Of a stretch of 64,000 nt of DNA, positions 11,561-22,020 are shown piece after piece. How positions within the stretch are numbered: the first letter of the stretch is position 1; every line of letters starts with the position of its first letter. The notes under the pieces were generated by a model. It worked only from the letters and a program-made list of their open reading frames with translations, had not been told where the DNA came from and did no database searches. The DNA is from Galeruca laticollis (lineage: Eukaryota; Arthropoda; Insecta; Coleoptera; Chrysomelidae): contig OY998175.1 of assembly GCA_963921935.1 (NCBI GenBank), positions 308,349,484-308,413,483 of the forward strand. Direction: 5' to 3'. The position numbers were made by a program, and so were the translations under genes.

Positions 11561-13262
11561 TTATATTGAGAGACTATTAGAGTAAGCAGTCAATTTGTTC
11601 TTTTTTTAATCTACTTTGTAAACTACTTTGTAATATATGAAAATTTCTCAAATTTCCACGTTTATTTTTAATCGATTGGATGACATGGCATAAAAATCAA
11701 ACATCGATGATTTGTAAACATCGATGATTTGTAAACATCGATGTTTTGTTGTCGATGTTTTCCTTTATTCGATGGTTGCCTACGATGTTAGTATCGATGT
11801 TGAACATCGATGTTTGGTATCGATGTCCCAGCACTAGTAGTAATAGGCGCCGATTTTTTACAACTACTTAGACCTCTAAACTATAATACACAAGAGTTAT
11901 AATGAAAATTTTTCAAGTTTTCATCATTTTTTTACGCGATTTTGAAAAGTTGGAATCTACGCCTCATATCGAGCGCGGCGCAAAAAGTTGCTGTATCTCG
12001 GCTTCTATTGGGCCGATTTTGATGATTTTTTTTAAATCGATGTAGCAAAATGAAAGAAACTCATTTTTCAGAATGGCGTCTACCAATCATGACAATTTAA
12101 GCATCTACAGTGACTACTTATAATTTGGCATTTTTTTATGTTGTTCATTGCAAATTCGTATAGTTAAAATAATTAGTAATCAAAATTACAGGTAGTACAA
12201 TTGATTGTTATGTATATTAATGGTATATTTTATTTCATTATAAGATCTACATACAATGAATAATGCTATTTCGCTTTTTTGTTACAACATTATTGTATTC
12301 TACTTTTTTACATAAAAATATTATTTTATTTTAACTATACGAATTTGCAATGAACAATACATTCCTAACATGGACATAATTATAATCATTGATTATTATC
12401 AACATAAAAAAATGTCAAATTATAAGTAGTTACTGTAGATGCTTAAATTGTCATGATTGGTAGACGCCATTCTGATAAATGAGTTTCTTTCATTTTACTA
12501 CATCGATTTAAAAAAAAATCATCAAAATCGGCCCAATAGAAGCCGAGATACAGCAACTTTTTGCGCCGCGCTCGATTTGAAGCGTCGATTTCAACTTTTC
12601 AAAATCGCGTAAAAAAAATGATAAAAACTTAAAAATTGTGCATTATAACTATTGTGTATTATAGTTTAGAGGTCTAAGTAGTTGTAAAAAAATCGGCGCC
12701 TATTACAATTCAAAAATGTAAGCCTGACATGAACGCAAAAATAATTTTTTCGCGGAAATTAATTAACAATTAATTCATGTAAAAACTATCAGGCCAATTT
12801 AATCGGCCTTTGGCATATTGTTTTATACTATAATAATGTTCTTAAATCCCAATTTATAACGTGATTGGATGATTTCTTATCTGCGAAACAAATCATTTAA
12901 AATAACCTCGTTTTTTAGCTACTTTTTTTGCATTTATCGCAATTTCTCAACGAAAAAATTTAATATATATCGATTTTAAACCAATTCTATCTTGTAGAGA
13001 ATTTCATAAAAAACAAATTCGTAAGTATACTTTTTCTCCCTATCTTGCATATTTAAAGAGTTATATTAAGAAATATCGGAAAAAATGAGCGATTTTTTGC
13101 AGTTTATGATTTTTCCTGCAAATAGCACAACTTTCTCAGTTGGCTGACCTTTATATTTTCTTTTCTTAGATGATTTCCGCGCAATTCCAACCAATATCTA
13201 ATCTACGTCACGATACAGCCATGTCAAACTGTAGTGCTCCTGGCCTATAACTAAAAATCATT

Positions 13263-13395
13263 AATATTTTTAGTGTTTTTAAATGAAACTCACGGTCTCT
13301 AGTTAATTCCACAATTAACTAGAAACCGTGAGTTTCATTTAAAACACTAATATGAGTAGATTCCACGAAGTAAGGGTCGAGACAGTTAATTTCAT
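13263..13395. repeat. Head-to-head Penelope 3' ends forming a 79-bp palindrome
   Basis: The unit AGTGTTTTTAAATGAAACTC followed by the CACGG(T)CTCTAGTTAATT segment is followed after a 5-base spacer by its inverted copy, 13271-13349. The right half continues into ATTCCACGAAGTAAGGGTCG, which matches the terminal region of the Penelope copy near 18031-18090. Two 3' ends therefore appear to face each other. Confidence 0.75.
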
Positions 13396-13699
13396 TAAAA
13401 TTTTTGTCCAATAACTAGTTTTTTGGTAACGTACAAACATTTAAAATTCATTATCCAAAAACATTATATACGTACTAATATTTGGCACAGACAAATTATT
13501 ATACTATGAGAAATACTCCAACAGTAACCATTTAAAACCCAAAAAACTTGACTGTCCAATAACCACCTAGTTTACCCTACATTTTTGTTAAAATAAATTT
13601 TAAGAAAAACGCATTTACATTTTTCAAATTTTAGTGTATGGGAAAATGGGGGAATTTAATTTTATGAATAGGGAAAATGTAGGTTTTTTTGAATTAGTA

Positions 13700-13876
13700 G
13701 TGATGGCTCTTATAAAAGGTTACCTTCACTGTCTTAAAGATGAATATATCAAATATATAGTAAATGAAATGCTATTATGAGATAAACCCATATATATAGA
13801 AATGTTAAACCCAATAGAACTTGTATGGGTTCAAGTAAAAAATGAAGTAGCAAGGAACAATGCTATAAAATATTAG
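13700..13876 (+). pseudogene. IS630/Tc1-like transposase C-terminal fragment
   Basis: The plus strand reads YIKYIVNEML and, after a stop, MLNPIELVWVQVKNEVARNN. NPIE-x-VW-x2-VK is the conserved block holding the third catalytic acidic residue of DDE_3 transposases. Only the C-terminal tip survives, and it overlaps the 3' end of the minus-strand DUF3504 relic. Confidence 0.6.
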
Positions 13877-14677
13877 TACCAGTTGTTTCTTCTAGAGAAA
13901 AATTTATTATCTGGGGGGTATTTTGGTTATTTACAATGGAATTATTACTTTTCATAGCTTCAATTATATTTTGGCGATGCTCAGTATCCATTTGAAGATA
14001 AAGTTTTACGGAATTTGTATCGTAATCATAATGAGCTGCTCTTCTTGCATTCCATTTTTAGCCAAACTTGATACTGCTGTGCTTTAGCAGAAGGATTTGT
14101 CACTTTAGTTTTTTAATGTGAATTCCAATTTTTGAGACAGGTTCTTTTAACCAAGAAGTTAGTGTATTTTTAACGATGGGACAATTTTTATACTATCCTT
14201 ACGAAAACTGATTATTCCAGTTTGGATTTGGAGTAACAAATAATCTATCCACATTTTTCATGTACTTTTCAAACAATCTTACTGGACACTCTTTTTTCTT
14301 ATAAGCCACTTATTGTTCACGAGTTTTTTGTACCCACCCCGAGCAGTTTTTGTAATATTCTTGCTTGTAAAATTACATTAATGGTCTGTTTCTTTTGCAA
14401 AATGTTCAACTTTGGCCTTCCCCAACTCTCCAAGACAGTTTTCGTGAAATAATTTTCGCTGCAAACCTACATGCTCGTCATCATCCCATAGTTGTAAATT
14501 TTTGTACTCATCGTTTGTAAGAGCAATTGCACTTGCTTTCCATTTCGTTGGTTTTTTTTGTAGAAATCGCCGCTTTATACCTGGCGCAGCTCTTGCTGCT
14601 GCTGTAAATTCCACATCTGAAAATTGATTAAACTTCAGCTGGAATTTGGCAAAAATATTAAATTTGATTAACACCAA
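13863..14677 (-). pseudogene. DUF3504/Crypton-like tyrosine recombinase relic
   Basis: Read on the minus strand across several frame changes: KASAIALTNDEYKNL, then NITKTARGGYKKLVN, ECPVRLFEKYM with LFVTPNPNW, GKNTLTSWLKEPVSKIGI, TNPSAK, TAVSSLAKNGMQEEQLIM, and SVKLYLQMDTEHRQNII to a stop at 13863. This order matches the C-terminal half of DUF3504 proteins derived from Crypton tyrosine recombinases. The usual H-x2-R catalytic pair in TNHSxRK reads TNPSAK here, so the enzyme would be dead even without frameshifts. The assignment rests on motif order remembered from the family. Confidence 0.55.
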
Positions 14678-14689
14678 ATTTCATAAGTA

Positions 14690-15470
14690 TAATTTTAAAA
14701 CTGTATGCCTGAGAGTATGAGTGAGATTTAGATAAGTAATTTTAGAAAATGTAATGAATTTTTAATATTTTTTGAACACTTAAAATAATTATGTATTGTG
14801 GTTGTTTTATTTCTATGATCTATTTGAAAAATAAATAGTCATTACCAACATTATTTCTGTGAAAGTCAAAGGACAAAGTCGGTTTTAGTCAATTCATTTA
14901 TTTGTTTGAACTCACAATTTCAATTCCTGAGAGAACAATTTAAAACGTAAACATCATTTAAAATAGAGTCTCATAACTATATCATAAAAATAGTAATAAT
15001 AAATTGGCGCCCGATATAATACAAACCAAATTAAAACGACTGAGCTAGATAAAGATAAGATAAAAAAAGAAAGGGTAAGGTAACGACATTTTCTTTTTGT
15101 ATTTGATCACAAATAAAATTTTAGTAGATACGCCTTTGAAACTTGTAAATCAAAGCGTCAAAAAAGTCCTGCCATAGCCATCTTAATATGAATGTACCAA
15201 ACAGCAAAGCAAAATAAAATCATACTAAACTGTCAAAAATTGTATTTTCTTTTTAAAATAAATTTGGTACTAAATTTTCGTACCGAATCTCGGGCGAGCT
15301 TGAATTATTCTTCTTAAATTTTTTCTGTTGCGATTTTTTTTAAGAAAATTTCCCTCAGCTAAATTTTCAAAACACTCGCACCTCGAAAAAATGTTCGGAA
15401 ATTATTCAAGCTCTAGGGAGATTTTAAGTGAAAATTAGTTTCTACACATTTTTTCTCATATTTTAATTTT
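14690..15470. other. Non-coding stretch upstream of a candidate exon
   Basis: No coding sequence is seen. TGGCGCCCGA at about 15005 resembles the start of an LTR primer-binding site, but no LTR boundary adjoins it. A run of T plus TTTCAG at 15468-15479 precedes the candidate exon. Confidence 0.4.
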
Positions 15471-15479
15471 TGTTTCAGA

Positions 15480-15547
15480 TACCAAAATGTCACATCTAGT
15501 TACCAGTGTGGTGGATAAATACCATGATATATTAGAAAATAAAAGTG
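15480..15547 (+). CDS. Candidate coding exon with strong splice sites
   Basis: A 68-bp segment lies between a good acceptor (TTTTTGTTTCAG) and a consensus donor (G|GTAAGT). An ATG at 15487 begins 20 codons, MSHLVTSVVDKYHDILENKS, ending in phase 1. The pattern VxKYxDILENK is reminiscent of the start of Myb/SANT or zeste-like proteins found in insect genomes and Harbinger elements, but the exon is too short to assign. No matching next exon was found, so it may be a remnant. Confidence 0.35.
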
Positions 15548-15861
15548 GTAAGTTTATTCTAGACATTTGTACAGTAAAATAATATATTTTAAATATTTGG
15601 AAATATTCATTTTTATATAAATAAACCATCATTTTTGTACTAGATGATCAATACGTCCAACAAGTGTATTTTTATATCAAAAAGAAGTCTAGTACGAATA
15701 ATGTTTGAAAAGTGTACACGATAAAACTGTTTTCAAAGTATAGAATGATAACTATTGAAACGAAATCTGAAAATGTGAACCGAATGTAGAACAAACATTC
15801 AAAAGATTTTATATTAGACGCGCAGAACATTTCAGAACTTACAGCCATCATATCACAGTAA

Positions 15862-16125
15862 TACCCGATTTTACCAACTAATTCCTAATAGGTTATATCT
15901 AAACCGGATTTAGGAGTTCCTAAATTTAATATGCGTTTTACCAAGTGATACTTAAAAGTTGTAGGAAATACTTAACATTAGGACAGCTGACAGCCCCTCC
16001 TAAAAGTTCGTTTGTAGTCGTTGTTGATAGGTTATAAAGTTGTAAAGTATCTTTGTTTTATTTGTATTAGGAATTCCTAAATCCGGTATTGCCTAACTTT
16101 AGGAATTAGTTGGTAAAATCGGGTA
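15862..16125. mobile_element. 264-bp MITE with 27-bp TIRs and TAA TSD
   Basis: The left end TACCCGATTTTACCAACTAA continues to TTCCTAA and is repeated inverted at the right end (to CGGGTA at 16125). TAA flanks both sides (15859-15861 and 16126-16128), as for PIF/Harbinger insertions. Internal palindromes (GGAATTCC-type) add further foldback. No coding capacity. Confidence 0.85.
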
Positions 16126-16539
16126 TAAATCTTTTCGGTGAGCAATAAGGTGAATGTACCATTTTTTTCATCAATGTCTGTCATGTGGCGTAACCAGTTG
16201 TACAAATTTGTTACAGAAACTAAATATTTAACGCTCCAATGCTCGATTTGGAATAATGTGAATAATGAGTGTAAAAAATAATTATGTTGACAAATACATT
16301 TACCGATAAGTTGCACTTGACTGAAACCATCGATTTATATACTGTAATTGTTGTTTTGACGCAAACGGAAGTACATATAAAAGAGCGGGTGTAGAAAAAT
16401 CAATTTGGCAAACGACAATATCAGAAACAAATGTTGTAAACGCTGGATCAATACCAGATTACTAAGTGAAAGCGATTATTTACTACGAGCTGAATACAAT
16501 CGACTTCGGCTATTGATGGCTTAAGACTGATAAGTAACC

Positions 16540-16690
16540 AGAACTGTGAACGTCATGTTCGTATAAATCAAGCCTTAGAAGGAGAACCAGTAGGCAAGAG
16601 TCTACCTGGAAGACCACCCAAAAAATGGAAGGATAGTTGGCAATCCACCTCTCAAAAAATGATACAGAGGCAACCTGAAAATTAACAGAC
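16540..16690 (+). pseudogene. Possible LINE C-terminal scrap
   Basis: The frame ending at about 16684 reads GKSLPGRPPKKWKDSW, similar in style to the GRP-x-K-x-W segment at the C-terminus of some LINE ORF2 proteins. No other block supports it. Confidence 0.25.
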
Positions 16691-16983
16691 CGCTTAGTGT
16701 AAGATATATCTGGATCCACCCTGTATGCAAGGTACTCTAAGGAATCTCAAACGAGCGTTACTTGAGAGATAACAATAACGAAATAGAAATATAATGTAAA
16801 CCAACATAGTCTGGGTATCGAGTAAGGTTGCATCCACATGGGTACGTGATCACGGACATCCGTATCCGTTAAACGTATACGTGAATTTTACGCCATCCAA
16901 ATAGAGCATCCGTTGTTACGTATCCATGACTGTCATCACCAATATTGTCATTTCCTTTTATTGTTGTTTGGTTTTGTGGACTA

Positions 16984-17955
16984 TTACTTTTCCGCCCAAC
17001 CTTTCAATATGCGAGAGAAGTATTGGTTTACCCCAAAAAAAGTTGGAATTTTGAAAAATTTGTTTGAGTTATTTTTACGTTTTCCATCAACAACAACACA
17101 AAAAAACGGTTTTTACAAAAAAAATCCTGTGTGTATGTCTTTTCCTTACAACTCTTGTTAGCACGATACAGCCTCCGGAGTGCAATAAGTCAGCAATTTT
17201 ATGATTGAATATTGTTAAGGAGATGTCACAGATGAACCCTATTGATTTTCAGTTCACCAGAGCCAGTACAACGGGTGCTTGATGTACATTTTGTCATTTT
17301 TTGCGAAATTTCAGTTGGTTAGCACGAAACAGCCTCCGGAGTTCAACAAGTTACCAATTTTATGATTGAATATTATTCAGGGCATCTCACTGATGAACCC
17401 TATTGATTTTCAACTCACCGGAGCCAATACAACAGGTGCTACAGTACTTTAAGTACGATATTTTTGTCATTTTTGGAGAAAATTCAGTTTGTTAGCACGA
17501 TACAGCCACCGGAGTATATACAAGTGACCAATTTTATGATTGGATATTAATCAGAGCGTCTCAAAGATGAACCCTATTGATATTCAACTCATTAAAGGCA
17601 GTACAACGGGTGCTATGGTACTTGAAGTACCAAATTTTCGTCATTTTTGGAGAATTTTCAGATTGTTAGCGCGATACAGCATCCAGAGAGTATACGATTG
17701 ATCAATTTTATGATTGAGTATTGTACAAGGTGTCTCACAGATGTACACTATTGATTTTAAGTTGACTAGAGCGAGTACAGCGGGTCCTATAAATCCAGAT
17801 ATAATGAATTTTTTGTTATTTTTGGAGACATTTCGGTTTGTTAGCACGATACATCCCCCGAAGTGTATACAAGTAACAATTTTATGATAGAATATTGTTC
17901 AGGGCCACAGATGCGGAAAAGTTAGTTTTAATCCTTAAAACCGTTTATTTTTTTT
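16984..17955 (+). mobile_element. Helentron-type (HINE-like) element with satellite core, copy 1
   Basis: It starts TTACTTTTCCGCCCAAC and ends GCGGAAAAGTTA, a 17-base hairpin GTTTTAA-TCC-TTAAAAC (17925-17941) and CGTTTATTTTTT. ACTTTTCCGC and GCGGAAAAGT are subterminal inverted repeats. This layout (subTIR, tandem repeat core, short 3' hairpin, T-rich target) is that of Helentron-associated non-autonomous elements such as Drosophila DINE-1. The core is a tandem array from 17157. No protein is encoded. Copies 2 and 3 are at 39.3 and 61.1 kb, all in the same orientation. Confidence 0.8.
17157..17910 (+). repeat. Satellite-like array, ~161-175 bp monomers, copy 1
   Basis: Monomers start at GTTAGCACGATACAGCCTCC-like sites at 17157, 17318, 17491, 17665 and 17840 (spacings 161, 173, 174, 175). 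Each contains TTTTATGATTGAATATT, a CCCTATTGAT-TTTCA block and GTACAACGGGTGCT. The last is partial. The array is confined to the Helentron-type element. Confidence 0.92.
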
Positions 17956-18139
17956 AATGTTTTGAACTTTTGATTTCCCGTATTTTATCAATATTTCTAT
18001 GTAAATTGTTTATTTTCTTGAAATTAACTGTCTCGACCCTTACTTCGTGGAATCTGCTCATATTAGTGTTTTAAATGAAACTCACGGTTTCTAGTTAATT
18101 CCACAATATAATAAAAGTTATTGAAAATTTTAAAAAAAT

Positions 18140-18173
18140 GACAATTGTTTCGATAAATCAATATCATCGTCAG
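18140..18173 (-). ncRNA. Hammerhead ribozyme core (Penelope copy B)
   Basis: On the minus strand CTGACGA (18173-18167), stem II GATA/TATC around a short loop, then GAAAC-AATT-GTC ending at 18140. All core residues are intact. Stem I is weaker than in copies A and C because the 3' strand is a T run, so self-cleavage is less certain here. Confidence 0.7.
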
Positions 18174-18434
18174 AATGACAGAAGTTGCATTTTATTTGAT
18201 GCCTACCTGATGTTTAGTAGTTATTTTTGGCTAGATCAAGAAGTGACCTAACTTGTGATTGACTTAATATATGTTTATAGAAAAAAGAAGAAGATGTGAT
18301 ATTACAAATATTGAAGCTTAGATATTATTAGCCCTATGGTGATATCCTGGATATCATTTTTCCAATTAAGATCAGTATAACTGTGCAATGATATAGAAAA
18401 CCAGGAAAACTATATCTGCTGATCTTTACAATTA

Positions 18435-20377
18435 TCACTTAAGAAGACAGTTTATTAGTGGAGAACTCCCTAGATTTAACTGTTCATTGACAACTTCATA
18501 TTGTGGGTTTCTTAAATGTCTTCTAATTTCCAATTCTTCAAGGAAATCCAATTGCTTTTCACAAATATATAGTACTTCTAGTTTTGTGTTAGGTGTCAAT
18601 GAATGATTGGTGTCAAGTAGATGTTTTGCGTATTGGGATTTATCTGGTTGTTTTAACCTGTATGCGCGTAAGTGTTCACTGTATCGGATTTCAAAATTCC
18701 TAAGGTTCTGACCCAAATAGACAGCATTACATTCTGGACATTTGAGTTTATATATACCTGACTTCTTTAATAGTGGTATTTTTGTTTTTACATTTAACAA
18801 TTTTGTACTAACGCTACTTTCTGTTTTAAAAGAAATTGTTGTATTCGTTGCTGAAGATATTATCTTTGAAATATTATTAGAAATATTTCCTGCATATGTG
18901 ATGGTTTTATAAGTTTTTATTTCATCAGCTTGTTTAGGAAATATTAGTTGTAATGCCACTTTTTCCTCTTTTTTACTAACTAGCTTATTTATCATATTTA
19001 ATGGATAACCGTTGGATCTTGCTATTTGTCTAATTGTATTAATCTCTCTATCAAAATTACATTTGTTCATAGGAACTGAAAAAGCTCTATGTATCATTGA
19101 ACTATATGCCGCCAGTCTGTGTGACATAGGTTGATTGGAATTAAATGGAATTGTCACATCAGTCTGTGTTGGTTTTCGGTAAATTGAATAATCAAGTACA
19201 TTATTAATTCTTTGAATTTTTAAATCAAGAAAATTGATTGAGCTGTTTTCTTCAATTTCTAATGTAAATTTAATTTTTGGGTGTAAATTATTGATGTGGT
19301 TGAAAAGTACATCTAATTGTCTTTCACTATCCATAAAACAAGCTAATATGTCATCTACATATCTATACCAAAATAAAATATTTTTCGAAATATTACTTTC
19401 AAAGATCTTTCTTTCTAAATTGTCCATGAAAATGTTAGCTAAAATAGGTGAAATAGGGCTTCCCATTGGTAAACCTTCATTTTGAATATATATCTTATTG
19501 TCAAAAGTGAAATAATTCTGATTAATGCATACATCAAATAAATTAAGTATATCTGATATTATTCCTGGATTAATATTTTTATCTTTTAGTAATTTTCTTA
19601 CAAGTATTAGGCATTCTTTAGGAGGAATTTTAGTAAACATATTAGTTACATCGAACGAAATGAGTTTATAGTTATCTTGCAAGTGGATTGCTTTCAACTT
19701 TTTGATTAGTTCTTTTGAATTTCTAATTGAGTACTGAGATTCATATCCGTAACTATTGAGTATATTGTTGAGCCTCTTTGCCAATATATTATTAGGAGCA
19801 TTAACATAAGAAACTAAAAGATAATTTGAATTATTAACAATATCCCTTATATTATTAGAAAACTTTTTTGTTGGGTCTGCTTTAAGAACTTTTACATCGC
19901 TAGATTCTATAAAGTTATATATTTTGGAATTGTAATTTTCAGTCGTCAAAATGACAATTGTGTTCAGATCAGATTTTGTAACTGTTAGGTTATTATCTTC
20001 TATCTTCTTTTTTATTGCATTTAAAACTGTAATGTCATTTTTTGTTTGACGTTTAACTTTTGAAGGTTCAATATTTTTGATCAAATTGGCAATTTTTAAT
20101 TTCTCATAAAGAAAATTATTTGAATTAGATTTTAAAGCTATTTCTGACTCTGTAGCTATAATTTGTTTAATATTATTCGTAAATTTAGGTGGTATGCTGT
20201 ACTTTAAACCTTTATTTAAAAATTCTATTTCACTATCTGTAAAATTAGTGTCTGAAAGGTTTTCAAATCGTGGTGCAAAGTGTGTTGGTATGTAGGTACT
20301 TACAGTTTCATGATGTTTTGAGTATTGAATTTTATGTTGTGTGTGTTCAAGATTCTGTAGCTTCTTTTCTGTCAGAA
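18435..20377 (-). CDS. Penelope reverse transcriptase with C-terminal GIY-YIG nuclease
   Basis: One frame is open from about 20377 to the stop at 18435 (about 647 codons). No ATG is obvious near the 5' limit; 20084 is a TTG, and homology clearly extends upstream through FTDSEIEFLNKGLKYSIPP, the typical Penelope N-terminal block. RT motifs: LISFDVTNMFTKIP (motif A Asp), GLPMGSPISPILANIF (motif B) and YRYVDDILACF (motif C, YVDD). The C-terminus has SGIYKLKCPECNAVYLGQ and EIRYSEHL, a GIY-YIG endonuclease with the Cys pair seen in Penelope proteins. It is the longest uninterrupted frame in the window. The enzyme would copy its RNA primed by nicked target DNA. Confidence 0.93.
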
Positions 20378-20897
20378 TCTAGTTTTTTTTGAAGAATGAC
20401 TAGTAATAATTATCTTTTACTCCTTGGAGCTATGTTCAAGGGGGTGAAAAAGAAAACTATGTGGCACAATATCCACATTTGAAGTGTGTTTGTTCAGCCG
20501 ACATCGTAAAACACAAACTAAAATCTTTCCAAACCCCAAAAACAAAACCGCCAAAATAAATTTAAAAAAATGTAAACAAAACGGACATAAAACACGTACT
20601 GAAGTTGAAATTAACGAACTTCTCTCCGTGATGACCTTCACGGACGTACGTAAAACCATCCAGCACTCTGATTGGTTGGTAGTAGTCACGTGGTTACAAC
20701 GGATCCGCGATTACGTACTCATGTGGATGCACACTCAGGTAGTCTTCGACAAACCATTCGATAGAAAAGACGAAATAAGAGATTATTATACGTTTTATGA
20801 TTTCTTACACAAGTCGTAATAAAAAAGAGAAACGTATAAAAATGGAAACGATTCTTGACATTTATTGATTCGATATCAGCATTCGATACTGAAAACA

Positions 20898-22020
20898 GGG
20901 GTGGGATCATAACAAATAGAATTCTTATTTTAGTGACGTCAGCCAAAAACAGACGATAATCTTGAAATTTGGTATCACGTCACATCTCTCGCGATTATAG
21001 AAATCAAGGTTCGGCAATCTTTGGCATAATAGTATCTATTCAGAAAACATATTTGTTTTTTGACATTTTCAACAGTCTCTAACTTAAAAAAGAAGTGATA
21101 TAAAATGAACAGTTATAAACAATAATAAAATTAAATAAGTTTCCAAAATTACGGGCACTTTTGTGCTCCTCAATATAAGGTAAATTAACTATTCTTATTG
21201 TAGATGCTGCCTGCGTAAATCTTAGGTGCAATTTTGGTTGATAATGATGAACGTCTACAAGAAATTTAACAATATAATATTGAAAGAGAGATAAACAGTT
21301 TACTGATCTGTTTCGATTAACCGAAGATATGAATTATTTATGTGTTACAATATGACAGCGAAGGGCTGATGGATCTTTTTAAGCCTATTTCCATAACTTT
21401 GGGATTTCCCTCAACAGCTACCTTGCCCATTATGGCTAAAAGCCTTTCCTCAAAGGAAGTCAGTATTATATTTGGTGGTTGCCCATCTCCTTTACCTCCT
21501 AGGTGGGGGCTGATTGAAACTGCTTTGGTTTTGCTTTTATTTTATTGTATATTATGTTTTTCTCTTCCATTCTTCTGTCTTTTCCCCTATACCAAGGCTG
21601 TTGGAGAAGCTCTCGCCATTTTATACTTTTTGATTTATTTGCTATAATTTCGGGGTTTTCCTCTGCAAAGTCCAAAATGACTGTCCAGTAATGGGACTGA
21701 ACCCTCATATTTGTTGATAATTAGGATTTTTTATTATGTGCACCGATTAATATATTTGGAATTAGGTACTATTGGTTGAAAACGATTCGGACCTAACATC
21801 AAAAGTCAAACAAATAAAAATCACGTCTTTGTCTGGAGTATTAAAAAAATAGAGAAAAACCATTTTTTCTATCACTTTAAGACTTTTAGAATGAAGTCGA
21901 TTCTACGCGGGTTTAAAGTTTATGTCATGATACCAATTTATCGCTTGCTAGCGATTTGAAACGGTTGCTAGGTAACGTGACGTCACTAAAATAGAATTCT
22001 ATTTGTCGTGATCCCACCCC
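20898..22020. mobile_element. TIR element with Myb/SANT remnant (Harbinger-like)
   Basis: The ends GGGGTGGGATCATAACAAAT and the complement of ATTTGTCGTGATCCCACCCC are inverted repeats; similarity continues through AGAATTC and TTTTAGTGACGTCA for about 40 bp. The interior carries a Myb/SANT-like adaptor remnant, as in PIF/Harbinger transposons, but the expected TWA duplication could not be recognised. No DDE nuclease gene is present. Confidence 0.7.
21338..21720 (-). pseudogene. Myb/SANT (zeste-like) adaptor remnant
   Basis: Across frame changes the minus strand gives WTVILDFAEENPEIIANKS, KWRELLQQ, LGIGEKTEEWKRKT, KTKAVSISPHLGGKGDGQPP and LTSFEERLLAIMGKVAVEGN with a stop at 21338. This matches the order of Myb/SANT-like DNA-binding proteins (conserved aromatics, KT-x-EEWK, LT-x-x-E-x-R-x-L-x-I-x-G). 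At least two frameshifts and a stop break it. Confidence 0.6.

Larger units (their letters stand above)
10143..11836 (+). mobile_element. hAT element with 8-bp TSD GTAGTAAT
   Basis: The termini are TAGTGCTGGG and CCCAGCACTA, flanked on both sides by the exact 8-bp duplication GTAGTAAT (10135-10142 and 11837-11844), diagnostic of hAT transposition. Each end has a cluster of CATCGATG-type palindromes: about nine between 10160 and 10290 and about eight between 11690 and 11826. Inside are a BED-finger ORF and a Penelope fragment; the catalytic core is missing, so the copy is non-autonomous. It sits inside the left arm of the giant inverted repeat. Confidence 0.93.
9614..13228. repeat. Giant inverted repeat (foldback), arms about 0.9 kb
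   Basis: The left arm (9614-10142 plus 11845-12173) reappears in inverted orientation as the right arm (12322-13228), around a spacer of about 150 bp. Examples: GTCGTGACGTAGATTAGATA at the left outer end and its near complement at the right outer end; the ATGCCAAAGGCCGATTAAAT block near 10021 and its complement near 12800; GCAAATTCGTATAGTTAAAA flanking the spacer. Identity is high but not perfect. A hAT element interrupts the left arm. If transcribed it would form a hairpin of about 850 bp, excluding the hAT. Outer TSDs were not identified. Confidence 0.9.
18020..20380 (-). mobile_element. Penelope-like retroelement (longest copy)
   Basis: The segment includes the RT/GIY-YIG ORF and about 400 bp of 3' UTR that matches fragments at 10.85-11.56, 13.3, 26.7 and 46.6 kb. 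The 3' end lies near 18020. Upstream of codon 1 homology ends around 20380 at an in-frame TAG, so the 5' end is truncated or mutated. Confidence 0.9.
16826..20734. mobile_element. Candidate DNA transposon bounded by GTGCATCCACATG TIRs
   Basis: TGCATCCACATGGGTACGTG at 16829 is matched in inverted orientation by CATGTGGATGCA preceded by GATTACGTACT at 20710-20731; similarity continues inward (CGGA..CCG). The enclosed 3.9 kb holds no transposase but contains a Helentron-type copy and a Penelope element, so the host element would be non-autonomous and older than both. A convincing TSD was not found. Confidence 0.5.

Noticed and set aside
15005..15014. TGGCGCCCGA as an LTR primer-binding site
   Set aside because: The match to a tRNA 3' end stops after about 10 bases and no LTR ends next to it.
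17157..17910. Regular repeats considered as a CRISPR-like array
   Set aside because: Monomers are contiguous ~174-bp units with no unique spacers, in a eukaryotic transposon.
20484..20819. ORF across the right TIR of the 16.8-20.7 kb candidate element
   Set aside because: No motif, and it reads through a terminal inverted repeat; probably chance.
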